From: Clostridioides difficile
Lineage (GTDB): Bacteria; Bacillota; Clostridia; Peptostreptococcales; Peptostreptococcaceae
Assembly (NCBI GenBank): GCA_024919175.1
Contig: CP103804.1
Location: 248,001-312,000, forward strand
DNA length: 64,000 bases
Direction of reading: 5' to 3'
Notes under the pieces: model-generated
The model's input: the letters and a program-made list of their open reading frames with translations, nothing else
Told to the model about the DNA's origin: nothing
The model's database searches: none
Made by a program: the position numbers and the translations under genes
In this document: positions 26,028 through 34,755 of the stretch, piece by piece
Numbering within the stretch: position 1 is the first letter of the stretch
Layout: each line of letters opens with the position of its first letter

Positions 26028-28231
26028 TATTTATTATTCATTTCTCTTCTTTTTTCAACTAAGAAAGTGGCTACATTTATACCTTTGCTGTTTCTTCCAA
26101 ATCCAGCATCTATTCCTTGTTCAACGGCTATTTCAGGTGTTACTTGTGTTCCTCCACAAGCAATCATTACTTTATCTCTTATACCTTTTTCTACACAATA
26201 ATCGTGTAATTTCTTCATGTTTTTATAATGAATATCATCATGACTTATTATTGTAGATGCAAGTATTGCATCTACATTTAGCTCTATTGCTGCATCTACT
26301 AATTTTTCTACAGGTACAGAAGTCCCCAAGTAATGGCATTCTATACCATATTTTTCGATACCACCATGTTTTATATCTATTATTTCCCTTAGACCAACTG
26401 AATGTTCATCTTCGCCAACTGTAGCTGAAACTATTTTCATAGGTTTTTCTTCTATATCAGCTCTTATTTCTTCATCAGTTAGTACTTTAGGTTCTTCTGG
26501 TATTACTAAGTCATTTAAATCTATATCAAATGCAACTCTTCCCTTTACTTCTATCCTAGTGCCTTCAGATTCATGCATAACTTCTCTACTTATAACCTCA
26601 ACTTCTTGTAAATTCATTTTTTTAACAAATTCCAAAGCTGCAAACTCAGCTGTTCTTTTATCAGTAGGAAGCATCATTGTTATCATTACAATTCCATCTG
26701 CACACCATTCCATTTCAGGCTTGATTTTAGTTCCATTTCTGTATTCTTCTGATTCTTTTAGCCTATTTTCCACATTATCAAAATCATCAAGTTCATCGAT
26801 GTATACTATTTTGTCTGGATTTTCAAATGTACATCCATCTATTAATATTGATGGATTATCTATAGCGTTTTCATCGTATTGAGCTACATTATTGTATCCA
26901 AAGTGAGCAGTTACAGGCGCTAAATAATCTTCATCTCTTTCATAAACAGTACCTTCTCCAACTCCTCCTTTTATTTTTCTAGATATTCCATCACCATTTC
27001 TTTCTGGATAATTTCCTGAGTCAACGAAGAATCCTTGTTCTACAGATTCAAAATATCCACCAACTTCAAAGATTTCTTCCATATATAATACAGCTCTTTC
27101 TTTAAGCTCTCTTGCTTTGTATCTTAATTCACCAACATCTTTAAGTTCTATCATATCCATAAGACCATCCATACCAACTAAAGTTTGCTTTGCTGTATCA
27201 CAGGCTTCTATGTTGTATATATGCCAAGGTACATTTCTACCTTCATCAGGTGTTATAGTTGACTGTATGTCAGCTCTAGTTAATACTGATGTTAATAAAT
27301 TTAATACATGAGTAACTGTCGCTTCTCTAGTTGAGGATTCCATATATTTAGTATTCATTTGAGCTCTCATCTTATAATCGCTAAATAATTCCCTAAGTGC
27401 AACAGCATAAGGTAAGTCTATTCTTAAACACGGTGCTGGAGGTGCTGTTGGTGGAACTGTAGATAAGCATATATTACTTTTATCTATTCCTATTTTTTCT
27501 GAGAATATAGAATTTAAAGCGTGTTGAACCATAAGTTCAGGCATTACCTTCCATGCTTCTCTAGCAGTAGCATTAGCATTATGTGCTCCATCTATTTGAG
27601 CTATATTAGCAAAAGCCATTATTTGTTTAGCTTCACAAGCATCTACAAAAGATCTTACCATGTTTATATTTCTATATAGAACATTATATTGTGGGTCTTG
27701 ATGTGCTCCATTGACCCCTTCTTCGGCAAACATTACTGCCACTTCAGGACCCGCAACACCACTTACATATGAATGGTAATTAATAGGTCTACCAACTTCT
27801 TCTTCTATAAAGTCAAGAGCTTTTCTTTGAGCTCTTACTTGTTTTCTTGTTATTGGAACTCCACCAATACCTTGAGGAGTCCCTTCTATAAGTCCATCAA
27901 AATGTGACTGTCCCGCAGTTCTAATGACCATTAAGTGGTCAGCACCATGATGAGCTGCCATCCTCATTCTTCTTATATCATCTTCAAATCTACCAGATGC
28001 TATTTCAGTAGTAATAACTGGGCTTGGTTGAGGGTCTATATTATTGAAATACTTAGATGATGGTAACCCTACACTCTTCTTTAAAGGTTTTGTACAGTCT
28101 TTATATTCAAAAGGTCCCATTTCAAGATTTCCCAAATGCTCTCTCCAAACCCAACCTCTTCTTTTTGGTTTATATTTATCCAAATCTTTTAATATATAGT
28201 CTATATCCAGTTTTTTATTTTCCTTTAACAT
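26027..28231 (-). CDS. oraE: D-ornithine 4,5-aminomutase, large subunit (B12 and PLP)
   Basis: 734 residues. It converts D-ornithine to (2R,4S)-2,4-diaminopentanoate by a radical mechanism. The N-terminal TIM-barrel part is followed by a C-terminal Rossmann domain with the cobalamin motif DEHSVG (ligand His about residue 610) and CGGTQ. A Lys at about 621 in the same domain (DIKHGG) corresponds to the PLP-binding lysine known in the Clostridium sticklandii enzyme (His618/Lys629 there). All key residues are kept, so it should be active. It overlaps oraS by 7 bp (ATGTTAA) and the reactivase gene downstream. Confidence 0.96.
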   Translation of the reverse strand: MLKENKKLDIDYILKDLDKYKPKRRGWVWREHLGNLEMGPFEYKDCTKPLKKSVGLPSSKYFNNIDPQPSPVITTEIASGRFEDDIRRMRMAAHHGADHLMVIRTAGQSHFDGLIEGTPQGIGGVPITRKQVRAQRKALDFIEEEVGRPINYHSYVSGVAGPEVAVMFAEEGVNGAHQDPQYNVLYRNINMVRSFVDACEAKQIMAFANIAQIDGAHNANATAREAWKVMPELMVQHALNSIFSEKIGIDKSNICLSTVPPTAPPAPCLRIDLPYAVALRELFSDYKMRAQMNTKYMESSTREATVTHVLNLLTSVLTRADIQSTITPDEGRNVPWHIYNIEACDTAKQTLVGMDGLMDMIELKDVGELRYKARELKERAVLYMEEIFEVGGYFESVEQGFFVDSGNYPERNGDGISRKIKGGVGEGTVYERDEDYLAPVTAHFGYNNVAQYDENAIDNPSILIDGCTFENPDKIVYIDELDDFDNVENRLKESEEYRNGTKIKPEMEWCADGIVMITMMLPTDKRTAEFAALEFVKKMNLQEVEVISREVMHESEGTRIEVKGRVAFDIDLNDLVIPEEPKVLTDEEIRADIEEKPMKIVSATVGEDEHSVGLREIIDIKHGGIEKYGIECHYLGTSVPVEKLVDAAIELNVDAILASTIISHDDIHYKNMKKLHDYCVEKGIRDKVMIACGGTQVTPEIAVEQGIDAGFGRNSKGINVATFLVEKRREMNNK

Positions 28232-28599
28232 GATTCTACCCCTTCTCTAAATAAACATGTAACTTCATCCCAGTATTCACCCTTAACTAATAATAAACCA
28301 GCTTCCCTAACTGTTATATTTTTAGATTTAGCCAACTTATAAACTACATGCCCTGCCCCTTTACCTATAAGACCTCTTTCCATAACACCTTCTAAAATAG
28401 GTTTTACTTCAAGAGAAGAAAATCCCATTCTTAGTAAAACGGCTCTTTCTATTGATGGTGTTGTGTTCTTTTTGCCAAGGTCTATCATTGGTTCTACTAT
28501 CTGGGTAGCTAAATTCCAAAACCTTTCTTTTAACTCATCATCGCTCAATTTCTGAAGATGTTTTCTTCTAACCTCAAAATCATCCTCTCTTTTTTTCAT
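28225..28599 (-). CDS. oraS: D-ornithine 4,5-aminomutase, small subunit
   Basis: About 124 residues, matching the roughly 121-residue OraS of C. sticklandii. It contains the conserved ARAVLLRMGFSS-like segment (ERAVLLRMGFSSLEVK) and GLIGKGAGHVVYKLAK. It forms the heterotetramer with OraE and helps to shape the PLP site. The ATG at 28599 (MKKREDDFEVRR) lies 7 bp after GGGGGA; in-frame ATGs at 28617 and 28605 lie before or on that site and are less likely. Confidence 0.94.
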   Translation of the reverse strand: MKKREDDFEVRRKHLQKLSDDELKERFWNLATQIVEPMIDLGKKNTTPSIERAVLLRMGFSSLEVKPILEGVMERGLIGKGAGHVVYKLAKSKNITVREAGLLLVKGEYWDEVTCLFREGVESC

Positions 28600-28676
28600 G
28601 AACATTCCCCCATTCATATCAATTTAATTGAATTCTCCAACTATTTATTCCATGTTAAATTAAAAAACAGTAATTA

Positions 28677-30107
28677 TTATAAATTATTTAACGCCTCAAC
28701 AACAAAATCTCTTGAACTTTTTACTTCTTCCATCAAAAACTCTATATCTTGATTCCTCATACTATTAACATCATCAATACCATTATGAGATATACAGTTT
28801 TTTATAAATGATTTTCTTATTTTATTCATATCAATATCAACACATTTTAACAATTCTGGTCTTTCTGGTAATATTAGGTCTACTCCTGCAATTTCTTCTC
28901 TTGGATTTCCAAATTTTATATCTATTCCATTTTCTTTTGCAAAAGTAAGTTGTGGACATATGTGTTTACCTGCACCTGTATACTCGGTTTCTTGTACTAC
29001 TATAACCCTATCTTCATCTAATTCTTGTGCTAAAGAGAATGCTGCTGCTAAAGAGGTATTTCCAGCAGGGCCTCTTTCTATACCTTCCAACTGTGCCAAT
29101 AATTCAGTTGTATAGAAAACTTCTCCTTGTTTTACTAACACATATCTATCCATATATCTAAGTGGCCTAGCTGCAGATCTAGGTACATCTGACCTATCAG
29201 GCCATGTACAGAAAGGTATACCAAAACCTGTATGCCCTGTTGTAAATGATTTTTTATTAAATTGACTATCACTAGCCATGTGCAATCCTTTTAAATCAAC
29301 ACTTGCTCCTACTACTTTAGTATTAAGAGCACCAGCTTTTATTAGTCCCCTTGCAGTTCCAGTTAGATTACCTCCACCTGCATTTGTACAAACAACTATA
29401 TCTGGGTCTTTTTTATATTTTTCTCTAAATTGAATAGCTAACTCATACCCTAATGTTTCTACACCTGCAATACCAAAGGGTGAATATAATGATGCATTAA
29501 AATAGCCTGTTTCTTCTAATAAAACTAAGAATGTATAAAATAATTCTGGTCCAACAGTTAATTGAATAACTTCTGCTCCATAGGCTTCACATTTTCTTGC
29601 CTTCTCTATAATTTCAGGTTGACCTACACCATTAGAATCATAACATTCTTGGACTATTATACACTTTAATCCTTGCATTGCTGCTTGAGATGCCACAGCT
29701 GCACCATAATTACCACTAGTGGCTGCTATTACACCTTTGTATCCCATTTTTTTAGCATGGTATACTGCAGTAGCTGCTCTTCTCGCTTTAAAGCTACCAG
29801 ATGCATTCATTGCTTCATCTTTTACAAATATTCGAGCACCTTTACCTTCTGGGGCGCATTTTCTAGCTAACTTAGTCAAATTTTTAAGTTCTATTATAGG
29901 AGTATTTCCAACAGCATACTGTGATTGAATCGCCTCAATATCTTGTAATGTATATCCTGTTTCACTCATCATTTTTTCATAATCAAATCCCATTCCTTCT
30001 TGTTCAAAGGATGAATAGTCTAATCCAATTGCATTTTTCATTATTTCATTATTTCTTCCCATAACAGCTTGATAACTCATATCTTTCATTGATGCCGCAT
30101 TATTCAT
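28677..30107 (-). CDS. ortB: 2-amino-4-oxopentanoate thiolase, beta subunit (PLP)
   Basis: 476 residues of the fold-type II PLP family (threonine-synthase-like). The PLP lysine lies in NASGSFKARRA near residue 118, and a Gly-rich phosphate loop in TNAGGGNLTGTA. With OrtA it cleaves 2-amino-4-oxopentanoate with CoA to acetyl-CoA and D-alanine, the last step of ornithine oxidation. The ATG at 30107 follows TTGGAGG at good distance and overlaps the end of ortA by 8 bp. Confidence 0.94.
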   Translation of the reverse strand: MNNAASMKDMSYQAVMGRNNEIMKNAIGLDYSSFEQEGMGFDYEKMMSETGYTLQDIEAIQSQYAVGNTPIIELKNLTKLARKCAPEGKGARIFVKDEAMNASGSFKARRAATAVYHAKKMGYKGVIAATSGNYGAAVASQAAMQGLKCIIVQECYDSNGVGQPEIIEKARKCEAYGAEVIQLTVGPELFYTFLVLLEETGYFNASLYSPFGIAGVETLGYELAIQFREKYKKDPDIVVCTNAGGGNLTGTARGLIKAGALNTKVVGASVDLKGLHMASDSQFNKKSFTTGHTGFGIPFCTWPDRSDVPRSAARPLRYMDRYVLVKQGEVFYTTELLAQLEGIERGPAGNTSLAAAFSLAQELDEDRVIVVQETEYTGAGKHICPQLTFAKENGIDIKFGNPREEIAGVDLILPERPELLKCVDIDMNKIRKSFIKNCISHNGIDDVNSMRNQDIEFLMEEVKSSRDFVVEALNNL

Positions 30108-30408
30108 TATATACACCTCCAAATAATATTTCTTTAGCCTGTATCCCTATTTGGAGTAACTCTGGTATACATTTACCATAATCATGAGTATAGTATGGAT
30201 TTACTTTAAGCAAATTACCTTTTACAAGTCTACCTGTAATTGTTTTAACTTCTACTAAATCGCCTATAGAAGCATCTTTTTGTATAAATCCTTTGACCCA
30301 CATTTCTAAGGATACTTTCTTAGTATCCTCTGGAACTTGTGGAGCTCTTTCTTTTGGAGTCAATACTATATTGTGTATAATAACCCAATCATTAATTTTA
30401 GCATCCAT
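30100..30408 (-). CDS. ortA: 2-amino-4-oxopentanoate thiolase, alpha subunit
   Basis: 102 residues, the expected size for the small OrtA subunit. Recognised from its position between ord and ortB and from a family-like sequence (WVIIHNIVLTPKERAPQVPE; VKGNLLKVNPYYTHDYGKC). It is required with OrtB for CoA-dependent cleavage. It ends 7 bp inside the ortB start, so stoichiometric synthesis by coupling is likely. Confidence 0.92.
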   Translation of the reverse strand: MDAKINDWVIIHNIVLTPKERAPQVPEDTKKVSLEMWVKGFIQKDASIGDLVEVKTITGRLVKGNLLKVNPYYTHDYGKCIPELLQIGIQAKEILFGGVYNE

Positions 30409-30442
30409 TTTTTCATCCCCTTATTAATTAACTGTTATTTTA

Positions 30443-31510
30443 TTAATTTGCTTTTGATTCTTCCTCTAATTCAACCTCTATCTGATTTCTTATATCTCCC
30501 ATTATTGCTCTAGGTACTGGTATATCCAACATAGTTTTAAGACCTGGTCTAGCATTTATTATCAATGGAATAGAATTTACTATCATTGCATAAGTACCTA
30601 CTCCTCCAGGTATTTCAGGATTTATTTGTAAATCAATGTTTGGTATCCCTTTTATTGATACATAGTCTCCTGTTTTAATACCTTCTGCTTCAGGTATTAT
30701 CTGTTGTGGATGCTCCATTTCAATTAAAATATCTCCATTTACATATCCATATCCACATTGTCTACAACCAGCAACATTTCCAGCCAATGCCTCTCCATAC
30801 TTAGATTTTCTATCTACTGTAGTCGTTATTGGCTCTTTTGTTTGTTCTATCTTATCTAGTTTCCATCCTAATCCATCAGCTATCATATTTATTGACTCTA
30901 CAAATCCTACATGACCTGCTATAGTATGATTTTCTACACCTTTTAGGAACTCTTCTTTTGTTACACCAACTCCTTGCTCTACCATAACAGACTTTCCAAA
31001 TGGTGATAAATCATTTACTCTCTTAGCCTTTATACTATTAACTTCTTCACAAGTACCTGAAAGTGCTAATACTAGTAAATCTAATACAAACCCTGGATTT
31101 ATTCCTGTTCCAAGTATACTTACTCCATTCTCTTTTGCAACTTCATCCATTTTCTTAGCTAAATCTGCATCATCAGCTTGTGGATATGCCATTTGTTCTG
31201 CTGTCGATATAACATTTATTTTTCTATTTAATAAGAACATTATTTTATCAAAAGCCTTTTTAGTAAATGAATCAGTTGCCAATAAAACAACATCTGCGCT
31301 TTTTTCTTTAAAAACTTCTTCATAATTTCCATTGATAATAACTTCTGCTCTTTCTCCTCTTTCAATCCCTAGGACATCATACATACTTTTACCTGAAGTA
31401 CTTCTACTGCAAACAGATACTATTTCTATACCTTCTTTTTTTAAAATCATATTGGCCATACCTATCCCCATAGCTCCAAATCCCCATATTCCAACTCTTA
31501 CTTTTCTCAT
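30443..31510 (-). CDS. ord: 2,4-diaminopentanoate dehydrogenase
   Basis: 355 residues. The N-terminal Rossmann fold (VGIWGFGAMGIGMANMILKK) binds NAD(P)+. It oxidatively deaminates 2,4-diaminopentanoate to 2-amino-4-oxopentanoate and is related to the dihydrodipicolinate reductase family. It is the first gene of the operon ord-ortA-ortB-oraS-oraE-reactivase-orr-nhaC, behind a -24/-12 promoter at 31571-31556. Start behind AGGAGG. Confidence 0.94.
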   Translation of the reverse strand: MRKVRVGIWGFGAMGIGMANMILKKEGIEIVSVCSRSTSGKSMYDVLGIERGERAEVIINGNYEEVFKEKSADVVLLATDSFTKKAFDKIMFLLNRKINVISTAEQMAYPQADDADLAKKMDEVAKENGVSILGTGINPGFVLDLLVLALSGTCEEVNSIKAKRVNDLSPFGKSVMVEQGVGVTKEEFLKGVENHTIAGHVGFVESINMIADGLGWKLDKIEQTKEPITTTVDRKSKYGEALAGNVAGCRQCGYGYVNGDILIEMEHPQQIIPEAEGIKTGDYVSIKGIPNIDLQINPEIPGGVGTYAMIVNSIPLIINARPGLKTMLDIPVPRAIMGDIRNQIEVELEEESKAN

Positions 31511-31555
31511 ATCTGTATCCTCCTAAAAATTTATATATTCTTAATAATTAGTTAA

Positions 31556-31571
31556 AGCATAAATCGTGCCA
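31556..31571 (-). promoter_or_regulatory. sigma-54 (-24/-12) promoter of the ornithine operon
   Basis: On the minus strand TGGCACGATTTATGCT matches the consensus in GG (31570-31569) and GC (31558-31557) with 10-bp spacing; only one T of the TTGC block differs. The predicted start is near 31545, about 35 bp before ord. A 9-bp inverted repeat (31580-31588 with 31630-31638) just upstream could serve the activator but is AT-rich and uncertain. Confidence 0.8.
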
Positions 31572-31671
31572 ACTTTAAAATGAAAATAAATATTTATTAG
31601 AACGTTGAAACTATAATTATCTTGCTATGTATTTTCATAAATAAAAAATAATATTTTTTCTGAGAAATAAA

Positions 31672-31697
31672 AAAAGAGCAAAACATTTTGCTCTTTT
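31672..31697 (-). terminator. terminator after the ornithine-cluster activator gene
   Basis: A perfect 12-bp stem (AAAAGAGCAAAA with TTTTGCTCTTTT, 2-nt loop) followed by seven T on the minus strand. It insulates the ornithine operon from read-through. Confidence 0.9.
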
Positions 31698-31726
31698 ATA
31701 ATAATTTTGCTCCTTTATTTTGCCCT

Positions 31727-33127
31727 TTATAATATTTTGATATTGTATTTTTTTATTTTATACTGTAAATTCTGTCTATTCAGACCCAAAATTGATGCAG
31801 CTTTAGTTATATTATAAGAGGTCTTTTCTAATGATTCATATATATACTTCTCTTCTATCTCACTAATAATATTATTAAGTGTCTTATTTTCCAAATCATT
31901 TAAAGAATAATTATTATCCTCTTTATTCTCCTTAAGGTTGTAATAGTCATTTAGATTAACCATACTTGTTTCTATTTGTGTCTCGTCTTCCATCATACTC
32001 ATAGTACAATAAATTATGTTTTCTAGTTCTCTTACGTTACCTTGCCAGTCATAATTTTTTAAAATTCTGATAGCTCCATCTGAAATACCTGCCACTTTTT
32101 TATTTAACTTTTTGTTATACTTCGAAATAAATTTTTTGCATAACACAGATATATCCTCTTTTCTATCTCTAAGAGGAGGAATTTTTATATTAATTATGTT
32201 AAGCCTATAATATAAATCTTTTCTAATTTTATGTTCATTTAAAATAACTCTTGGACTTTCATTTGTTGTTGCAATAATTCTTACATCAACGGGTATATCC
32301 TTAGTCCCTCCAACCCTTCTTACATAACCTTCTTGTAAAACCCTTAGTAATTTAGCCTGTAGCATAATAGGCATGGAATTTATTTCATCCAATAATAAAG
32401 TTCCTTTGTTAGCTTGTTCAAATAAACCTGGCCTATCTATTGCACCTGTAAATCCTCCCTTAGCAGTTCCAAAGAGGATTCCTTCAAATAGTGATTCTGG
32501 TAGAGCTGCACAATTTTGTGCTATGAATGGATAATGTTTTCTATTACTCCCATAGTGAATGGACTGGCTAAATAACTCTTTGCCTGTCCCAGTTTCACCA
32601 TATATAAATACTGAGGCATCAGACTTGCAAGCTTTCTTAGATTTCGCTATTGCCTCTTTAATCAAATTACTTTCTCCTAAAATATCATCAAATTCATATC
32701 CATTTTTTGGTTTGTTATTAACTCTATTAACTAAGTTCTTTTTATAACTTCTGTTTAATAAACTTTCTATAGTTGTCATATTCTTTGATATTTCAAGTGC
32801 TCCTACAAATTCTCCTTTAATATCAATTGGTATTGTAGTATTGATTGCTGTTATTTCTTTTCCATTCTTATCTAGATATTTTTGAATATTGTCTTTAATA
32901 ATTTCCCTTTTTTCCAAAACTTCTACTAGTGTACTTCTATTTATTTTCATTTTGCTGACTATATCAAAAAATGAATTCGTTAAAATATCATGTCTATTCA
33001 TTTTTTCCATTTTTTGTACAGAATCATTGTAGATTATAGTTTTCCCTTCTTTATTAACAAAATGTACCCCTTCATCAATATTTTCCAATATTTCATTCAT
33101 TACTTTAAAAAATATTTCTTGGTTCAA
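31727..33127 (-). CDS. sigma-54-dependent activator (PAS, AAA+, Fis), probable ornithine regulator
   Basis: 466 residues. PAS domain at about 10-120 (ILENIDEGVHFVNKEGKTIIYND). AAA+ domain at about 150-380 with GETGTGKELFSQ, the sigma-54 contact loop as GGFTGA, and TLLLDEINSMP. Fis-type helix-turn-helix at the C-terminus (ITKAASILGLNRQNLQYKIKK). The plan matches RocR-like amino-acid catabolism activators. The gene is immediately upstream of the ornithine operon, which has a sigma-54 promoter, so it is the obvious activator (inference). Translation appears to start with TTG at 33127, 8 bp after GGGGTG; the next Met (33100) lacks a ribosome site. Confidence 0.92.
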   Translation of the reverse strand: MNQEIFFKVMNEILENIDEGVHFVNKEGKTIIYNDSVQKMEKMNRHDILTNSFFDIVSKMKINRSTLVEVLEKREIIKDNIQKYLDKNGKEITAINTTIPIDIKGEFVGALEISKNMTTIESLLNRSYKKNLVNRVNNKPKNGYEFDDILGESNLIKEAIAKSKKACKSDASVFIYGETGTGKELFSQSIHYGSNRKHYPFIAQNCAALPESLFEGILFGTAKGGFTGAIDRPGLFEQANKGTLLLDEINSMPIMLQAKLLRVLQEGYVRRVGGTKDIPVDVRIIATTNESPRVILNEHKIRKDLYYRLNIINIKIPPLRDRKEDISVLCKKFISKYNKKLNKKVAGISDGAIRILKNYDWQGNVRELENIIYCTMSMMEDETQIETSMVNLNDYYNLKENKEDNNYSLNDLENKTLNNIISEIEEKYIYESLEKTSYNITKAASILGLNRQNLQYKIKKYNIKIL

Positions 33128-33469
33128 CTATATCACCCCAGTACCTAAATATATAACAACCCAAAAATAAGTAAAATTTTTCTATATATTTATCTTATCA
33201 CATATTTATGATATTTTTTATGTCCATTATCTTTTTAATTAATACTGAATAAAATACATATTAGAGTACGGATAGTAATTGTTATATTCTTAGTATTTTC
33301 CCTTTTGTTGATATTTCCTTATCAAAAAATATTCTAAATATATTATTTATACTCAAATATTATCTGAAAAGGAGCATTTCTATACCTTTATTCTCAATAC
33401 ATATTTTTAACTTAAAATATAAACTTTATATAAAACAAGTTAAAATGTACTTAATTAAGATACACAAAA

Positions 33470-33514
33470 GGAGCTATCACAGAGCAAGTTTAATTTACTC
33501 ATGTGATAACCCCC
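33470..33514 (-). terminator. probable terminator of the hpd operon
   Basis: TATCACAGAG (33475) pairs with CTC.TGTGATA (33498-33508); flanking G and C residues extend the stem, and TTTTG follows on the minus strand. This is the only structure seen in the 424-bp gap 33128-33551. The rest is AT-rich and should hold the promoter of the activator gene, but no clear consensus was picked out. Confidence 0.6.
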
Positions 33515-33551
33515 TTCTACAAACTAATATTTTATTTTATGATATTTATTT

Positions 33552-34502
33552 CTAAAAGGCAGTCTCATGTCCAACATAACAGGCTATACCATTATCTAAA
33601 AATATGTCCTGCAATTCTTCAAGATGCTCCTCATTAACGTCACCTTTATCAGAATACTCATATTCTTTACCTAATTGAATCCACTTTGACTCTCCTAGCC
33701 TATGAAATGGTAAAAGATTAATTTCTACCAAATTATTTTTATGCATAAAAGATATAATATCATTTATATTTTCCACACTATCGTTAAACCCTGAAATAAC
33801 TGGTACTCTAAGCACTAATCTTCCACACCAGTCAGAGTTTACAAGATTTGATATGTTTTCTAATACTAAATCATTATATACACCTGTTTGTTCCTTATGT
33901 TTTTCTCTATTCATATGCTTTATATCAATAAACGCAAAGTCGATATCCTTAAATATCTTATTAAAAATTTCATTCGAAACACATGCACTTGTTTCAATAG
34001 CAGTGTGCACATTTGTTTCATGACATCTTAATAGCACTTCATGTAAAAATTCATGTTGAAGTAGTGGCTCTCCTCCACTAAATGTTACTCCTCCATTACT
34101 TCTCCAGTTATTAGAATCACGCTTAATCACCTTTACAAGCTCATCTACTGTATAGGGTTTTGCACATAATTTAAACGCATTATAATAACATGAGTTGACA
34201 CATTCAAAACTCTCACAATTCTTACATATGCCCCAATCTATGACTGGCTTATTATCAAGGTCAAAACTCAATGCACCATTTTTACATTTACCATGACATA
34301 CAGTACATCCATTTTCATATTGACAAGACAATTCGCTAAACATCATATGTGGTCTAACAGTCCAACTTTCAGGATTTGCACACCACTTACAACTAAGTGG
34401 ACATCCATTTAAAAATACAGTTGTTCTACAACCTGGTCCATCATGAACTGAAAAGCTTTGTATATCAAAAATCATTCCTTCTAATTGGCTTTGACTATTC
34501 AT
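33552..34502 (-). CDS. hpdA: 4-hydroxyphenylacetate decarboxylase activating enzyme (radical SAM)
   Basis: 316 residues, the known HpdA length. The radical-SAM motif CPLSCKWC sits near residue 34, followed by two extra cysteine-rich ferredoxin-like clusters (CTVCHGKCKNGA; CKNCESFECVNSC) typical of this activase subgroup. It uses SAM to place the glycyl radical on HpdB. The ATG at 34502 (MNSQSQLEGM) follows AAGGACA and overlaps the hpdC end by 8 bp; an upstream in-frame start at 34532 is inside hpdC and unlikely. Confidence 0.95.
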   Translation of the reverse strand: MNSQSQLEGMIFDIQSFSVHDGPGCRTTVFLNGCPLSCKWCANPESWTVRPHMMFSELSCQYENGCTVCHGKCKNGALSFDLDNKPVIDWGICKNCESFECVNSCYYNAFKLCAKPYTVDELVKVIKRDSNNWRSNGGVTFSGGEPLLQHEFLHEVLLRCHETNVHTAIETSACVSNEIFNKIFKDIDFAFIDIKHMNREKHKEQTGVYNDLVLENISNLVNSDWCGRLVLRVPVISGFNDSVENINDIISFMHKNNLVEINLLPFHRLGESKWIQLGKEYEYSDKGDVNEEHLEELQDIFLDNGIACYVGHETAF

Positions 34503-34752
34503 TAAACACATGTCCTTCACAAGTAATTGCATTTAATGTTGAGTATACCCAATCTTCATTTTCTAACCCAACACATTTACCTATACCTTCATCATTAGCA
34601 TCAACAAAATTTTTACAATTTTTACATTTTGGCATTACTTTTATTTCTGGACATGCTTCATCATCTAAATTAATCATTTGTTTTGATAATCTACAAATCC
34701 CTTTAGTGGCATCTACTGCGCAAAAATTCATACAATCACTATGTTTTCTCAT
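34495..34752 (-). CDS. hpdC: 4-hydroxyphenylacetate decarboxylase, small Fe-S subunit
   Basis: 85 residues with eight cysteines in two groups (HSDCMNFCAVDATKGIC and CPEIKVMPKCKNC) that bind two [4Fe-4S] clusters in the known enzyme. It forms the hetero-octamer with HpdB and regulates its oligomeric state. It is encoded 3 bp after hpdB and overlaps hpdA. Confidence 0.95.
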   Translation of the reverse strand: MRKHSDCMNFCAVDATKGICRLSKQMINLDDEACPEIKVMPKCKNCKNFVDANDEGIGKCVGLENEDWVYSTLNAITCEGHVFNE

Positions 34753-34755
34753 ATT

